Assembly: GCF_036199905.1 (NCBI RefSeq)
Contig: NZ_CP108109.1
Coordinates: 2,837,501-2,901,500 of the forward strand
Direction: 5' to 3'
Length of the DNA stretch: 64,000 bases
Origin: Streptomyces sp. NBC_00223
GTDB lineage: Bacteria; Actinomycetota; Actinomycetes; Streptomycetales; Streptomycetaceae
Positions 9,178 to 18,220 of this stretch are shown here, piece by piece. The notes beneath the pieces are model-generated. The model did no database searches and had not been told where the DNA came from. It was given only the letters and a program-made list of their open reading frames with translations. The number at the start of each line of letters is the position of its first letter. Positions within the stretch are counted from its first letter, which is position 1. A program made the translations under genes and the position numbers.

Positions 9178-12100
9178 TGGTGGTCGCTCCCGTCGCGGCG
9201 CTGGTCGCCTTCTGCGTAGTACGTGGCCGGGTCGGCGTACTCGCCCGGGTCGCCGTACGCCTGCTCGCCGTACTGCTGCTGCCCTTCGTAGCCGGGCCCG
9301 GCGCCGTACACGGGCTGCTCACCGGGGCCGCTCTGGCCGCCGCCCTGCGCGTAGGGGTCGTAGCCGGGCTGCTGGGGCACATAGCCGTAGGCGTCGCCGT
9401 AGCCCTGGGTCTGCTCGTATCCGGCCGTCTCCGCCGGGTACTGCTGCCCGTCCCACTGCTGGGCCTGGTCGCCCTGGGCATAGCCCGGGTCCTGGTAGCC
9501 GGGCTCCTGGTAACCGGCCTCCTGGTACTCGGGGGCCTGGTACCCGTAGCCGTTCTCGCCGTTGCCCGCCGGGGGCGCGTACGGGTCGTAGCCGCCGCTC
9601 TCCGCCGGGTCGTACGGGACCTGCTCGTACACCGCGTCGCGCTGCTGCGGGACCGGCGCCGCGTCCTGAGCCGCGTCTGCCTCCGATTCGGCGGAGGTCT
9701 CGGCTTCCGCCTCCATCTCGGCGGCGGCCTGCAGCCGGCGGGCCCTCCGGCCCTCGCCCGGGGCCTGCGCGGGGATCTCCGCGGCGGCCGGGGCCTCCGC
9801 CTCCGGCAGGTCGTCGTCGATCTCGCGGCGGCGGCCCGGGAGGGCGAGGACGATCACGACGAGCAGCAGGAAGCCCTGGGCGCCCAGCCAGCCGATGTGC
9901 GTGACCGGTTCCTCGAAGGTGACGTCGAGCCGGCCGCCGTTCGCGGGCGTCTCGAAGCCCTGCGCCCAGCCGTCGATCGTGACCGGGGTGAGCGGCTTGC
10001 CGTCGAGGGTGGCGTGCCAGCCGGGGTCGGCGGAGTCGGCGAGCCGCAGCACGCGTCCCGCGGGCCCCGCGGGCACCTTGGTGTGCGCCTCGATCCGGCC
10101 GGAGGCCACGCCCACGGGCTCGGCGCCCTTGCTGGTGAGGGTCATCCGGGAGACGAGCGCGTCGACCCGCCACAGGGAGCTGCCGTCGGCCTGGCTGACC
10201 CGGGACAGGCCCGGGGTGCTGTCCAGGACGCGGCCGAAGGAGCGGGGGGAGCCCTTCTGCGCGAGTACGTAGCGGACGGCGTATCCGGCCAGGCGGCTGC
10301 CCTGGTCGGCGCCCGAACCGGCGACCAGGTTGGCCACCACGGTGTCCAGGGCGCGGTCGCGCGGCGCCTCGGCCGCGAGTTCCGCGTCGCCGAGGCGGGC
10401 GCCGGAGCCGCGGACCAGGGAGTACGTGACCCGGCCCGCGGTGCCGTCGAGGACCAGGGTGCGCGGCTGGTCGCCGGTGGTGGTCTCCTCGGCGATGAAG
10501 GCGGGCACCTGCTGCGGGTCGCGGCGCTTGATCGGACCGTCGGCGCCGTCCACCACCCAGGTGAAGGCGGCGAGCAGCGGGGCGGCGACCGCGGCGACCG
10601 CGATCAGGCCCGCGACGGGCTGCCGCCAGCCGAATCCGCTGGCGGCGATCCGCTCGTTGGCGCCCTCGGCGCCGATCGCGGCGGCGGCCAGCAGCGCGAG
10701 GCCGTAGACGAGGGTGGCCGGGCCCGCCCAGTCCTTGCCGTTCTGCACGACGGCGAAGAGCAGACCGGTCGCGGCGGCCGCCCAGGCGGCGGCGATGGCC
10801 TTGCGGCGCGAGTCGCGCATCAGGGCGGCGAGCGCGGCCAGCACCACACCGGTCAGCAGCAGCCCGCCGGACGCCTTGGGGCCGCCCGGGCCGAGCAGCA
10901 GCAGGTCGATCCCGGAGGCGCTCTTGGTGCCGTAGGGCAGCCCGGCCTCGTTGAACATCCGGCCGGGGTGCCCGAGCAGGGTCAGTGACCAGGGCGCGAG
11001 CAGCACCATCGGGGTGACGAGCACCGCGGCGAAGCGCAGCAGGTGCGGTACGAGCAGTTGTCGCTGTCCGCGCACCACCCGCCAGGCCAGCACGCCCGCG
11101 GCGAGCACCAGCGCGATCGGCCAGGTGACCGGGGTGAACGCGGTGGTGAAGGTGAGCATCAGGGCGAGCGCCCAGGTGGCGCGCCAGCCGGGCCGCGCGC
11201 CGCGTTCGACGGCGGAGTCGGCGAGCTGGAGGCCGGCCGCGGCGGCGGCCGCGCGGGCCATCAGCGGCAGCAGGATGGCCAGCACCGCCGTGCCCAGCCG
11301 CCCGGCGGCCAGTGCCCCGGTGACGGCGGGCAGGAAGGCGTACGCGACCGACGCCCAGGCGCGCAGCAGCCGGGACTCGACCAGCGGGCGGGACGCGAAG
11401 TAGGCGGTGACGCCGGCCAGCGGCACCGAGGCGACCAGGAAGAGGGTGAGGGTGAGCCCGGTCGAGCCGAAGAGCACGGTGGAGAAGATCGCCAGGACGG
11501 CGAGGTAGGGCGGCGCCACCTGGGTGCCGCCGGTGCCGAGCGCGTGCCAGGAGCCGGCGAAGGTGCCCCACAGGTCGGAGGCGCCGGGGTCGGCGGGCAG
11601 CAGGGCGCCGCCGGCCAGCGCGCCGCCGCCGAGCAGGGCGCGGCAGGCGGCGAGCGAGAAGACCAGCAGCACGGCGAAGAGCACCGGGCCGGGCTTGCGG
11701 GCGACGCGCTTGAGGCGCGCGAACTGCTCGACTTCGAGGAAGTCGCCGTCCTCGTCGCCGGGGCCGGACTCGACGCCGCCGCCGTGCCGTCCGGCGGCCG
11801 CGGTGGCGGCGTCAGCGCGGCCGGAGAAGTTGTTGACGACCTGGTCGGCGGTGGCGCGTACGGTCGCGCCCGGGGGCGGGAAGAGCGGGCGCAGCTCCGA
11901 GGGGGGCACGACGGCGTGGGAGCGGGCGCGGCGGGCGCCGAGCAGCCGTCCGGGCCGCAGCAGCACCGCGAGCAGGCCGACGATCTCGTCGACGGCCTGG
12001 ACCGGCACCTTTCCGACCAGGTAGGCCAGGGTGCGCAGCAGGGTGCCGACGACGATCCGCAGCGCCACGTAGGGCAGCATCGGGCCGCGGGTGTTGGCGA

Positions 12101-13013
12101 GCAGGGTGTAGACGGCGCCGGACTTGTCGACGCGGTGCGGGTTGACCGCGGAGCGGCCCGCACAGTCCACCGGGCGGCGCTCGCGGGAGGCGGCCTCGGC
12201 GTGCCGCAGTACGGCGTCGGGGGCGACGAGCACGGTGTGTCCGGCGGCCTGGGCGCGCCAGCAGAAGTCGACGTCGTCGCGCATCAGGGGCAGCCGGCGG
12301 TCGAAGCCGCCCAGTTCCTCCCAGATGTCGCGGCGGACCAGCATGCCCGCGGAGGAGACCGAGAGCACCGGGCGCACCTGGTCGTGCTGGCCCTGGTCCT
12401 GCTCGCGGCGTTCGAGGCCGGTCCAGCGGCGGCCGCTGCGGGCGATGGTGACGCCGACTTCGAGCAGTTGCCTGTGGTCGTACCAGCTGCGGAGTTTGGG
12501 ACCGATGATCGCGGCTGATGGTGACGAGTCGGCGGTTCGCAGCAAGGCGGCGAGGGCGCCGGGGTCGGGTTCGCAGTCGTCGTGCAGCAGCCAGAGCCAC
12601 TGGACGGGCTCGCCGTGCGGCTGCTCGGGCTCGTCGTAGGCGTCGTCGTTCCAGGTGCGGCTGGCGGGGTCCCAGCCGCTGCGGCGGGCCAGATACGGCA
12701 GTTGCTCGGCGGTGAGCGGCGCGGCGACCCGGGCGGCCTCCTCGACGGCGGCGCCGAAGCCGGTACGGCGGGCGAGGTGCAGCACGCGCTTGTCGCCGAG
12801 GGCTTCGGCGAGCAGGCGGGCGGAGTCGTCGGCGCTGCCGGTGTCGGCGGCGACGACGTCCTGAACCGGACGGTCCTGGCCGAGCAGCCCGGAGAGGGCC
12901 TTGGGCAGCCAGCGCGCGCCGTCGTGCGCGACCAGCACGGCGGTGACGACATGGCGCGGGAACTCAGGGATGCCGGCCGGAAAGTAGGCCGGTGCTGGGC
13001 TGTTCACGGACAT
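9174..13013 (-). CDS. large membrane glycosyltransferase, family GT2
   Basis: 1279 residues. The first 300 or so form a GT2 domain: the nucleotide-sugar region VLVAHDGARWLPKAL, the metal site HDDCEPD (about residue 145) and the acceptor-side RDDVDFCWRAQ (about 245). Many membrane helices follow (roughly residues 320-370 and 460-860), then a periplasmic domain and a last helix near residue 1050. The final 130 or so residues are a low-complexity tail rich in Tyr, Gln, Gly and Pro (PGYQDPGYAQGDQAQQ-like). The ATG at 13013 is chosen because it opens the homologous region. It likely transfers a sugar to a lipid-linked or wall acceptor; donor and acceptor are unknown. Confidence 0.88.
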   Translation of the reverse strand: MSVNSPAPAYFPAGIPEFPRHVVTAVLVAHDGARWLPKALSGLLGQDRPVQDVVAADTGSADDSARLLAEALGDKRVLHLARRTGFGAAVEEAARVAAPLTAEQLPYLARRSGWDPASRTWNDDAYDEPEQPHGEPVQWLWLLHDDCEPDPGALAALLRTADSSPSAAIIGPKLRSWYDHRQLLEVGVTIARSGRRWTGLERREQDQGQHDQVRPVLSVSSAGMLVRRDIWEELGGFDRRLPLMRDDVDFCWRAQAAGHTVLVAPDAVLRHAEAASRERRPVDCAGRSAVNPHRVDKSGAVYTLLANTRGPMLPYVALRIVVGTLLRTLAYLVGKVPVQAVDEIVGLLAVLLRPGRLLGARRARSHAVVPPSELRPLFPPPGATVRATADQVVNNFSGRADAATAAAGRHGGGVESGPGDEDGDFLEVEQFARLKRVARKPGPVLFAVLLVFSLAACRALLGGGALAGGALLPADPGASDLWGTFAGSWHALGTGGTQVAPPYLAVLAIFSTVLFGSTGLTLTLFLVASVPLAGVTAYFASRPLVESRLLRAWASVAYAFLPAVTGALAAGRLGTAVLAILLPLMARAAAAAAGLQLADSAVERGARPGWRATWALALMLTFTTAFTPVTWPIALVLAAGVLAWRVVRGQRQLLVPHLLRFAAVLVTPMVLLAPWSLTLLGHPGRMFNEAGLPYGTKSASGIDLLLLGPGGPKASGGLLLTGVVLAALAALMRDSRRKAIAAAWAAAATGLLFAVVQNGKDWAGPATLVYGLALLAAAAIGAEGANERIAASGFGWRQPVAGLIAVAAVAAPLLAAFTWVVDGADGPIKRRDPQQVPAFIAEETTTGDQPRTLVLDGTAGRVTYSLVRGSGARLGDAELAAEAPRDRALDTVVANLVAGSGADQGSRLAGYAVRYVLAQKGSPRSFGRVLDSTPGLSRVSQADGSSLWRVDALVSRMTLTSKGAEPVGVASGRIEAHTKVPAGPAGRVLRLADSADPGWHATLDGKPLTPVTIDGWAQGFETPANGGRLDVTFEEPVTHIGWLGAQGFLLLVVIVLALPGRRREIDDDLPEAEAPAAAEIPAQAPGEGRRARRLQAAAEMEAEAETSAESEADAAQDAAPVPQQRDAVYEQVPYDPAESGGYDPYAPPAGNGENGYGYQAPEYQEAGYQEPGYQDPGYAQGDQAQQWDGQQYPAETAGYEQTQGYGDAYGYVPQQPGYDPYAQGGGQSGPGEQPVYGAGPGYEGQQQYGEQAYGDPGEYADPATYYAEGDQRRDGSDHQ

Positions 13014-13143
13014 CGAGGTTCTGGCCCCGGTTCGCTGGACTGCGGTGGACGCGTGAGCCCGCGCTGTGGCGGGTACGCATCTCGGACGGGCCCCCACACT
13101 AACGGCTCAAACCGCAGCCTCCGTCCGGGTGCGGGAACAACGG

Positions 13144-13183
13144 CAGCCCGCCTGCCGTGCCGGTGGGCACGGAAGACGGGCTG
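13144..13183. terminator. hairpin terminator downstream of whiB
   Basis: Interrupted inverted repeat: CAGCCCG (13144-13150) pairs with CGGGCTG (13177-13183), and inside it CCGTGCC pairs with GGCACGG. It lies between the whiB stop and the glycosyltransferase start, so it probably ends whiB transcripts. There is no clear U-tract, as is usual in streptomycetes. Confidence 0.6.
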
Positions 13184-13234
13184 GGCGCGTGGGGTCGTGG
13201 ACGTGCGCGGAGGCCTCAGATCCGGAGCGGAATC

Positions 13235-13498
13235 TCAGACGACGCCCTTCTTCAGACGGCGGCGCTCCCGCTCGGACAGGCCGCCCCAGATGCCGAAGCG
13301 CTCGTCGTTGGCGAGGGCGTACTCCAGGCAGTCGGAGCGGACTTCGCAGGCGAGGCAGACCTTCTTCGCCTCACGCGTGGACCCGCCCTTTTCGGGGAAG
13401 AACGACTCGGGGTCGGTCTGCGCACACAGCGCGCGCTCCTGCCAGCCGAGTTCCTCGTCGGCCTCTTCGGCCAGCAGCAACTGGAACTGCTCGGTCAT
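13235..13498 (-). CDS. whiB: WhiB, iron-sulfur developmental regulator
   Basis: An 87-residue Wbl protein. Four cysteines that bind a [4Fe-4S] cluster are in place (C25, then C48, C51 and C57 in VCLACEVRSDC), followed by the GIWGG turn and the basic tail ERERRRLKK used for DNA contact. In Streptomyces WhiB works with WhiA to switch on sporulation septation genes. The sequence ELGWQERALCAQTDPESFFP and the position beside the giant glycosyltransferase match the whiB locus as I remember it from S. coelicolor. A 463-nt gene-free region lies upstream, consistent with complex promoter control. Confidence 0.92.
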   Translation of the reverse strand: MTEQFQLLLAEEADEELGWQERALCAQTDPESFFPEKGGSTREAKKVCLACEVRSDCLEYALANDERFGIWGGLSERERRRLKKGVV

Positions 13499-13961
13499 GC
13501 GCGCCCCTGTCTGTCGTGCTTCCCCGTGTTGTGCCTGCCGTCACCATGTCCGGCTGAACGACACGAGTGAAATTACAAGTGTGCCGATCCGGGCCAGTCA
13601 AGCCGAGATCTGCTATTGGGCCCGTTATTCACTCCGCTGAACCAAGGAGTGACAGATAGTGTTGATATCGGCCCATAAGACCGCATCCGTCGACCACGGT
13701 CCCGCCGGACCACGTTCACATCTCGTCAGACGTCACGGCGGCGGGCCGCGTTCCGCCCGCTCGACCGAAGCGTTGTGGATCACATTTCGATCACGGGAGT
13801 ACAACGTCACACCGGGCGGCGTGTTCTCCCAGACCGGAAACCGATCTGCATCGGATCTGCACGGATGCCGCACCACTTATCCGCAGACTTCCATGCACAA
13901 ACCTTTCGAGAAAGGAGGTTGCCGGATCAGGTGAAACTTGAGCGACATACCGGACATCAAG
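13499..13961. promoter_or_regulatory. gene-free region between whiB and the cysteine dioxygenase locus
   Basis: 463 nt with no convincing gene. It must hold the whiB promoter(s). At 13902-13915 there is a perfect palindrome CCTTTC-GA-GAAAGG that runs into AAAGGAGGT (13911-13919), an almost perfect anti-Shine-Dalgarno match. The nearest start after it (GTG 13931) opens only a frame that runs out of frame across the leader peptide and the start of the dioxygenase gene, so this is more likely an operator or RNA element than a ribosome site. Confidence 0.4.
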
Positions 13962-13998
13962 TTGACAAACAACCGCTCCGACCGGTCTCCTTGACCGC
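13962..13998 (+). promoter_or_regulatory. putative promoter of the Cys-leader/dioxygenase transcript
   Basis: A consensus -35 box TTGACA at 13962-13967 lies 32-37 nt before the ATG of the cysteine-rich leader peptide. With normal spacing transcription would begin at or next to that ATG, giving a leaderless message. The -10 (about 13985-13990, GTCTCC) is weak. Confidence 0.45.
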
Positions 13999-14097
13999 AT
14001 GCCCGCAGAGCGCCCTTCGCATGTCAGGACTCGTCGCCCCGAGTTCTGCTGCGTCGCGCTCGCGCAGAGCTGTTGTTGTTCCTGTCGTTGCCGCTGA
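13999..14097 (+). CDS. cysteine-rich leader peptide (attenuator uORF)
   Basis: A 32-codon reading frame starting MPAERPSHVRTRRPE and ending FCCVALAQSCCCSCRCR. Seven of its last 16 codons are Cys, four of them TGT, a codon seldom used in this genome. It stops 71 nt before the cysteine dioxygenase ATG. Poly-cysteine leaderless uORFs act as cysteine-responsive attenuators in mycobacteria. Here ribosome stalling at low Cys-tRNA would be sensed directly upstream of the gene that destroys excess cysteine. No ribosome site precedes the ATG, consistent with leaderless translation. The peptide itself probably has no function after synthesis. Confidence 0.7.
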   Translation: MPAERPSHVRTRRPEFCCVALAQSCCCSCRCR

Positions 14098-14153
14098 GCC
14101 CACGCCGATGGACCGCGTCCGGTCCCGGCATCGCCCGCTTCACGCGCATCTTC

Positions 14154-14165
14154 GAGGAACTCCTC
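14154..14165 (+). promoter_or_regulatory. Shine-Dalgarno sequestering hairpin of cysteine dioxygenase
   Basis: GAGG-AACT-CCTC forms a 4-bp stem with a 4-nt loop, placing the presumed ribosome site GAGGA in a helix 4 nt before the ATG at 14169. A second small stem GACCG/CGGTC (14110-14123) lies between it and the leader peptide stop. A ribosome stalled on the Cys codons could change which stem forms. Confidence 0.4.
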
Positions 14166-14168
14166 CCC

Positions 14169-14771
14169 ATGTACTCCGACGTCTCCATCGCCGGTGACCC
14201 GCTCGCCCTGCCCCATCTGCTCCCCCCGGTGCCGCAACACCCCGGCACCGTCGCGGAGTTCGCCGGCCTCGCCCGCTCCCTCGCCGCCGACCGCGCGCAC
14301 TGGGCTCCCCTGGTGCGCTACGACGCCACCACCCGCTGGTACGCGCGCCTGCGGACCGGCCCCGGCTACGAGGTGTGGCTGCTGAGCTGGCTGCCCGGGC
14401 AGAGCAGCGGGCTGCACGACCACGGCCGCTCCTCCGGCGTGCTCACCGTCCTCGACGGCACCCTGCGCGAACGCGCCCTCACCGCCCGCGGCGAGGCCGG
14501 CCGCACCCTGGCGGCGGGACACCAGCGCGTCTTCGCCCCCGGCTATGTCCACGAGGTCGTCAACGACTCGCTGGAGCCCGCCGTCAGCCTGCACATCTAC
14601 TTCCCGGGCCTGACCGAGATGACGCCGTACGCCTGCCTGCCCACGGGCCACGCGGCCGACGGAGCCGCGCCGCACCGGCGCACGGCGGCGGACCGGCCGG
14701 CGGTAACGGCGGGCGGCCGTACGGCGGGCGGCCCGGCGGACCTCCCCGCGGCGGCCCCCGCCGGGACATAG
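14169..14771 (+). CDS. cysteine dioxygenase family protein
   Basis: A 200-residue cupin enzyme predicted to oxidise cysteine to cysteine sulfinate using a mononuclear iron. The iron ligands are visible: HDHG (about residues 82-85) and the third His in PGYVHEVVND (about 130). The bacterial type lacks the Cys of the mammalian Cys-Tyr crosslink region as far as can be judged. The ATG at 14169 (MYSDVSIAGDPL) is chosen because homology begins there, although the frame stays open upstream. The last 40 residues are Ala/Gly/Arg-rich and poorly conserved. It is preceded by a Cys-rich leader peptide, which supports cysteine as substrate. Confidence 0.88.
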   Translation: MYSDVSIAGDPLALPHLLPPVPQHPGTVAEFAGLARSLAADRAHWAPLVRYDATTRWYARLRTGPGYEVWLLSWLPGQSSGLHDHGRSSGVLTVLDGTLRERALTARGEAGRTLAAGHQRVFAPGYVHEVVNDSLEPAVSLHIYFPGLTEMTPYACLPTGHAADGAAPHRRTAADRPAVTAGGRTAGGPADLPAAAPAGT

Positions 14772-14810
14772 CGGCCCGGCCCGCCGCGGCGGGCTGACAG
14801 ACTGGTGCGC

Positions 14811-15767
14811 ATGCGAATCGTGGTTCTGGCCGGAGGTATCGGAGGAGCGCGCTTCCTGCGCGGCCTCAAGGCAGCGGCGCCGGAGGCGGACATCACCGTC
14901 GTCGGCAACACCGGAGACGACATCCATCTGTTCGGGCTGAAGGTCTGTCCCGACCTCGACACCGTGATGTACACCCTCGGCGGCGGCATCCACGAGGAGC
15001 AGGGCTGGGGCCGCGCCGACGAGACCTTCGCCGTGAAGGACGAACTGGCCGCGTACGGCGTCGGCCCGGAGTGGTTCGGCCTCGGCGACCGGGACTTCGC
15101 CACCCACATCGTCCGTACCCAGATGCTCGGCGCCGGCTATCCGCTGAGCGCCGTCACCGAGGCGCTGTGCGCCCGCTGGAAGCCCGGGGTGCGGCTGATC
15201 CCGATGTCCGACGACCGGATCGAGACACATGTCCTGGTCGACCTCGACGGCGAGCGCAAGGCCGTGCACTTCCAGGAGTACTGGGTACGGCTGCGGGCCG
15301 CGGTGCCGGCGCACGCCGTCGTGCCGGTCGGCGCGGAGGGCGCCAAGCCCGCGCCCGGCGTGCTCGAAGCCATCGCCGCCGCCGATGTGATCGTCTTCCC
15401 GCCGTCCAACCCGGTGGTCAGCATCGGCACCATCCTCGCCGTGCCCGGTATCCGCGAGGGCATCGCCGAGGCCGGGGTGCCGGTCGTCGGTCTCTCCCCG
15501 GTCATCGGCGGCGCGCCCGTGCGCGGCATGGCCGACAAGGTGCTGGCCGCGGTCGGCGTGGAGTCCACCGCCGCGGCCGTCGCCGCGCACTACGGCAGCG
15601 GGCTGCTCGACGGCTGGCTGGTCGACACCGTGGACGCGGCCGCCGTCGACGAGGTCGAGTCCGCCGGCATCCGCTGCCGTGCCGTACCGCTGCTGATGGA
15701 CAGCGCGGACGCCACCGCCGAGATGGCCCGGCAGGCGCTGACGCTCGCCGAGGAGGTACGGGCATGA
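14811..15767 (+). CDS. fbiA: 2-phospho-L-lactate (phosphoenolpyruvyl) transferase, F420 biosynthesis
   Basis: CofD/FbiA, 318 residues. It transfers the phospho-acyl group from the guanylylated donor to the deazaflavin Fo, making F420-0 or its dehydro form. The N-terminal glycine-rich motif [18 protein letters not shown] and the conserved [10 protein letters not shown] are all present. A GTG two codons earlier is an alternative start. It overlaps fbiB by an ATGA, so the two enzymes are made together and act in sequence in the cytoplasm. Confidence 0.95.
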   Translation: MRIVVLAGGIGGARFLRGLKAAAPEADITVVGNTGDDIHLFGLKVCPDLDTVMYTLGGGIHEEQGWGRADETFAVKDELAAYGVGPEWFGLGDRDFATHIVRTQMLGAGYPLSAVTEALCARWKPGVRLIPMSDDRIETHVLVDLDGERKAVHFQEYWVRLRAAVPAHAVVPVGAEGAKPAPGVLEAIAAADVIVFPPSNPVVSIGTILAVPGIREGIAEAGVPVVGLSPVIGGAPVRGMADKVLAAVGVESTAAAVAAHYGSGLLDGWLVDTVDAAAVDEVESAGIRCRAVPLLMDSADATAEMARQALTLAEEVRA

Positions 15768-17095
15768 GCCCGGCGGCCGCCACCGGTTCCGCGCCGCGCT
15801 ACGAGGTCTTCGGGGTGACCGGGATCGGGGAGGTCCAGCCGGGCGAGGACCTCGCCAAGCTGATCGCCGCGACCGGCGTCGCACTCGCCGACGGGGACGT
15901 CCTGCTGGTCACCTCCAAGATCGTCAGCAAGGCCGAGGGCCGGATCCTGCGGGCCGACGACCGCGAGGCCGCGATAGACGCCGAGGCGGTACGGCTCGTG
16001 GCGCGCCGGGGGCCGACCCGGATCGTGGAGACCCGGCACGGCTTCGTGATGGCCGCGGCGGGCGTCGACACGTCCAACACCGCCCCCGGCACCGTACTGC
16101 TGCTGCCCGAGGACCCCGACGCCTCGGCCCGGCGCATCCGCGAGGGCCTGGCCGACACCCTGGGCGTGCGGGTCGGCGTCCTGGTCACCGACACCTTCGG
16201 GCGGCCCTGGCGCTCCGGCCTCACGGACGTGGCGATCGGCGCCTCCGGGGTACGGGTGCTCTACGACCTGCGCGGCGGGCGGGACGCGTACGGCAATCCG
16301 CTGAGTGTGACCGTCACCGCCACGGCGGACGAACTGGCCGCGGCGGGGGATCTCGTCAAGGGCAAGGCGTCGGGCGTGCCCGTGGCGGTCGTCCGAGGGC
16401 TGCCCGGCGCGGTCCTCCCGGAGCCCGCGGCCGACGACCCGGGCGCCCGGCCGCTGGTACGGCGGGCCGCCGACGACATGTTCCGGCTCGGCACGTCCGA
16501 GGCCGTACGGGAGGCGGTGTCGCTGCGGCGTACGGTCCGTGAGTTCACCGACGACCCGGTCGACCCGGCGGCGGTACGGCGGGCGGTCGCGCTCGCGGTC
16601 ACCGCGCCCGCGCCGCACCACACCACGCCGTGGCGGTTCGTGCTGCTGGAGTCGGCGGAGGTACGGGGCCGGCTGCTCGACGCCATGCGGGACGCCTGGG
16701 CGGCGGACCTGCGGCGGGACGGCTTCTCCGAGGAGAGCGTCGCGAAGCGGCTGCGGCGGGGGGACGTGCTGCGGCGCGCGCCCTACCTGGTGGTGCCGTG
16801 TCTGGTCGCCGAGGGCGCGCACGCCTACCCGGACGCGCGGCGGGCCGCCGCCGAGCGGGAGATGTTCGTGGTCGCGGCCGGGGCGGGCGTGCAGAACTTC
16901 CTGGTCGCGCTGGCCGGGGAGCAGTTGGGGTCGGCGTGGGTGTCGTCCACGATGTTCTGCCGGGACGTGGTGCGCGAGGTGCTCGACCTGCCGGACGACT
17001 GGGACCCGATGGGGGCGGTGGCCATCGGCCGGTCCCGCGCGGTGCCGGCGGCCCGCGTCGACCGCCCGGTCGACGCCTTCCTGACCGTCCGCTGA
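15764..17095 (+). CDS. fbiB: coenzyme F420:L-glutamate ligase / dehydro-F420 reductase, bifunctional
   Basis: 443 residues in two domains. Residues 1-245 are the F420:glutamate ligase that adds the poly-glutamate tail (motifs [28 protein letters not shown]). Residues about 250-443 are a nitroreductase-like FMN domain ([30 protein letters not shown]) that reduces dehydro-F420-0, the two-domain form typical of actinobacteria. The start overlaps fbiA (ATGA). It is followed by a bidirectional terminator before the convergent DNA glycosylase gene. Confidence 0.95.
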   Translation: MSPAAATGSAPRYEVFGVTGIGEVQPGEDLAKLIAATGVALADGDVLLVTSKIVSKAEGRILRADDREAAIDAEAVRLVARRGPTRIVETRHGFVMAAAGVDTSNTAPGTVLLLPEDPDASARRIREGLADTLGVRVGVLVTDTFGRPWRSGLTDVAIGASGVRVLYDLRGGRDAYGNPLSVTVTATADELAAAGDLVKGKASGVPVAVVRGLPGAVLPEPAADDPGARPLVRRAADDMFRLGTSEAVREAVSLRRTVREFTDDPVDPAAVRRAVALAVTAPAPHHTTPWRFVLLESAEVRGRLLDAMRDAWAADLRRDGFSEESVAKRLRRGDVLRRAPYLVVPCLVAEGAHAYPDARRAAAEREMFVVAAGAGVQNFLVALAGEQLGSAWVSSTMFCRDVVREVLDLPDDWDPMGAVAIGRSRAVPAARVDRPVDAFLTVR

Positions 17096-17100
17096 CCGGC

Positions 17101-17125
17101 GCGGGGCCGGGTCGGCCGGCCCCGC
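17101..17125. terminator. bidirectional terminator between fbiB and the DNA glycosylase gene
   Basis: Perfect 10-bp stem GCGGGGCCGG / CCGGCCCCGC with a 5-nt loop, located between two convergent genes. Confidence 0.7.
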
Positions 17126-17179
17126 GACCGGCCTGGGCCTTGTGGTCGCCCCCTTGCCCGCGACCCGCCGCCCCCGGCG

Positions 17180-18184
17180 TCACGCGTCGCGGGGCGGCGG
17201 GTTGGGGGCCAGGCGCGGGCCGTGGCGGGGCGGCGTCGGGGAGCCCAGCAGGATCAGCCGGGCGGCCCGGTGCCGCTGCCCGGCGTAGGGCTCGAGCAGC
17301 CGCAGCATCGTCTCGTCGTCCGACCGCCGCTCCCCCGTCAGCGCGTAGCCGATGTGGTGCGGCAGGTGCAGATCCCCCACCGTGACCTCGTCCGCGGCGC
17401 CGTGGCTGCGTTGCAGCGTCTCGGCGGCCGTCCACGGACCGATGCCGCGGACGGTCCGAAGACGTGCCGCCGCCCGCGCCGCGTCCAGCCCGGCCAGGGC
17501 GTCGATCCGCGACCCGACGCGGACCGCCCTGAGCACCGTGGAGGCCCGCTTGTCGTCCACGCCCGCCCAGTGCCAGTCCCAGGAGGGCACCAGCGCCCAG
17601 CCCCGCGCGTCGGGCATGACCCGCATCCGGTCGGCCGGTCCGGGGGCCGGTTCGCCGTGCCGGGCCAGCAGCAGCTTCCAGGCCCGGTACGCCTCCCCCG
17701 TGGTGACCCTCTGCTCCAGGACCGACGGGATCAGCGACTCGAGCACGAGTCCGGTACGGGTCAGCCGCAGCCCGGGGTTGCGCCGGTGGGCCTGGTGCAC
17801 CACGCGGTGCCGGGGGACGAACGCGGACGGGTCGTCGTCGGCCCCGAGCAGCCCCGGCAGCGTGTCGAGCAGCCACTGCGCGCCCGGTCCCCACGCGTGG
17901 GCCTCGATCGCCGCCGGGCTGCCGGTGATCCGCAGGGTGCCGGGACCCTCGGGCGTACGGCTGGCCCGCCAGACCGTGCCGTCGGGCGTGATCCGGAACG
18001 CGGGGTCGCCGCCGCCGCGGCGCAGCGGCATGAGGGTGAGCCGGACGTCGAGCGGTCCGTCGGGTGCCCAGGTCCGGGTACGCGGCGCGCCGGCGCTCGT
18101 ACGCGTTCGAGGGGGGTGCACCCGGCGAAGCGTACCCGGCGCGCCCGCGCGGCCCCCGGGGCGCCCGCGCGGCCCCCGGGGCAC
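17180..18184 (-). CDS. DNA-3-methyladenine glycosylase II (AlkA/HhH-GPD family)
   Basis: Base-excision repair enzyme of up to 334 residues. The helix-hairpin-helix motif LRTVRGIGPWTAAETL is followed by the catalytic aspartate in VGDLHLPHHIGYAL (about residue 271), the HhH-GPD hallmark. The start is uncertain: the GTG at 18184 adds about 35 Arg/Gly/Pro-rich residues, part of them encoded by a tandem 20-bp repeat and unlikely to be conserved, so the true start may lie further in. It lies 36 nt downstream of manC on the same strand. It removes alkylated purines. Confidence 0.85.
   Translation of the reverse strand: MPRGPRGRPGGRAGAPGTLRRVHPPRTRTSAGAPRTRTWAPDGPLDVRLTLMPLRRGGGDPAFRITPDGTVWRASRTPEGPGTLRITGSPAAIEAHAWGPGAQWLLDTLPGLLGADDDPSAFVPRHRVVHQAHRRNPGLRLTRTGLVLESLIPSVLEQRVTTGEAYRAWKLLLARHGEPAPGPADRMRVMPDARGWALVPSWDWHWAGVDDKRASTVLRAVRVGSRIDALAGLDAARAAARLRTVRGIGPWTAAETLQRSHGAADEVTVGDLHLPHHIGYALTGERRSDDETMLRLLEPYAGQRHRAARLILLGSPTPPRHGPRLAPNPPPRDA
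18141..18180. repeat. perfect tandem duplication of 20 bp
   Basis: GCGCCCGCGCGGCCCCCGGG occurs twice in direct succession (18141-18160 and 18161-18180), at the 5' end of the longest glycosylase frame. It looks like replication slippage in an extremely GC-rich stretch and argues that this part is not conserved coding sequence. Confidence 0.85.
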
Positions 18185-18220
18185 CTGCCGGCCCTGCCCG
18201 GCCTGCCCGGCTTACCTGGC

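Noticed and set aside
13659..13934. Possible 91-residue protein upstream of the cysteine dioxygenase
   Set aside because: No codon bias, no ribosome site and no recognisable motif; it covers the whiB regulatory region.
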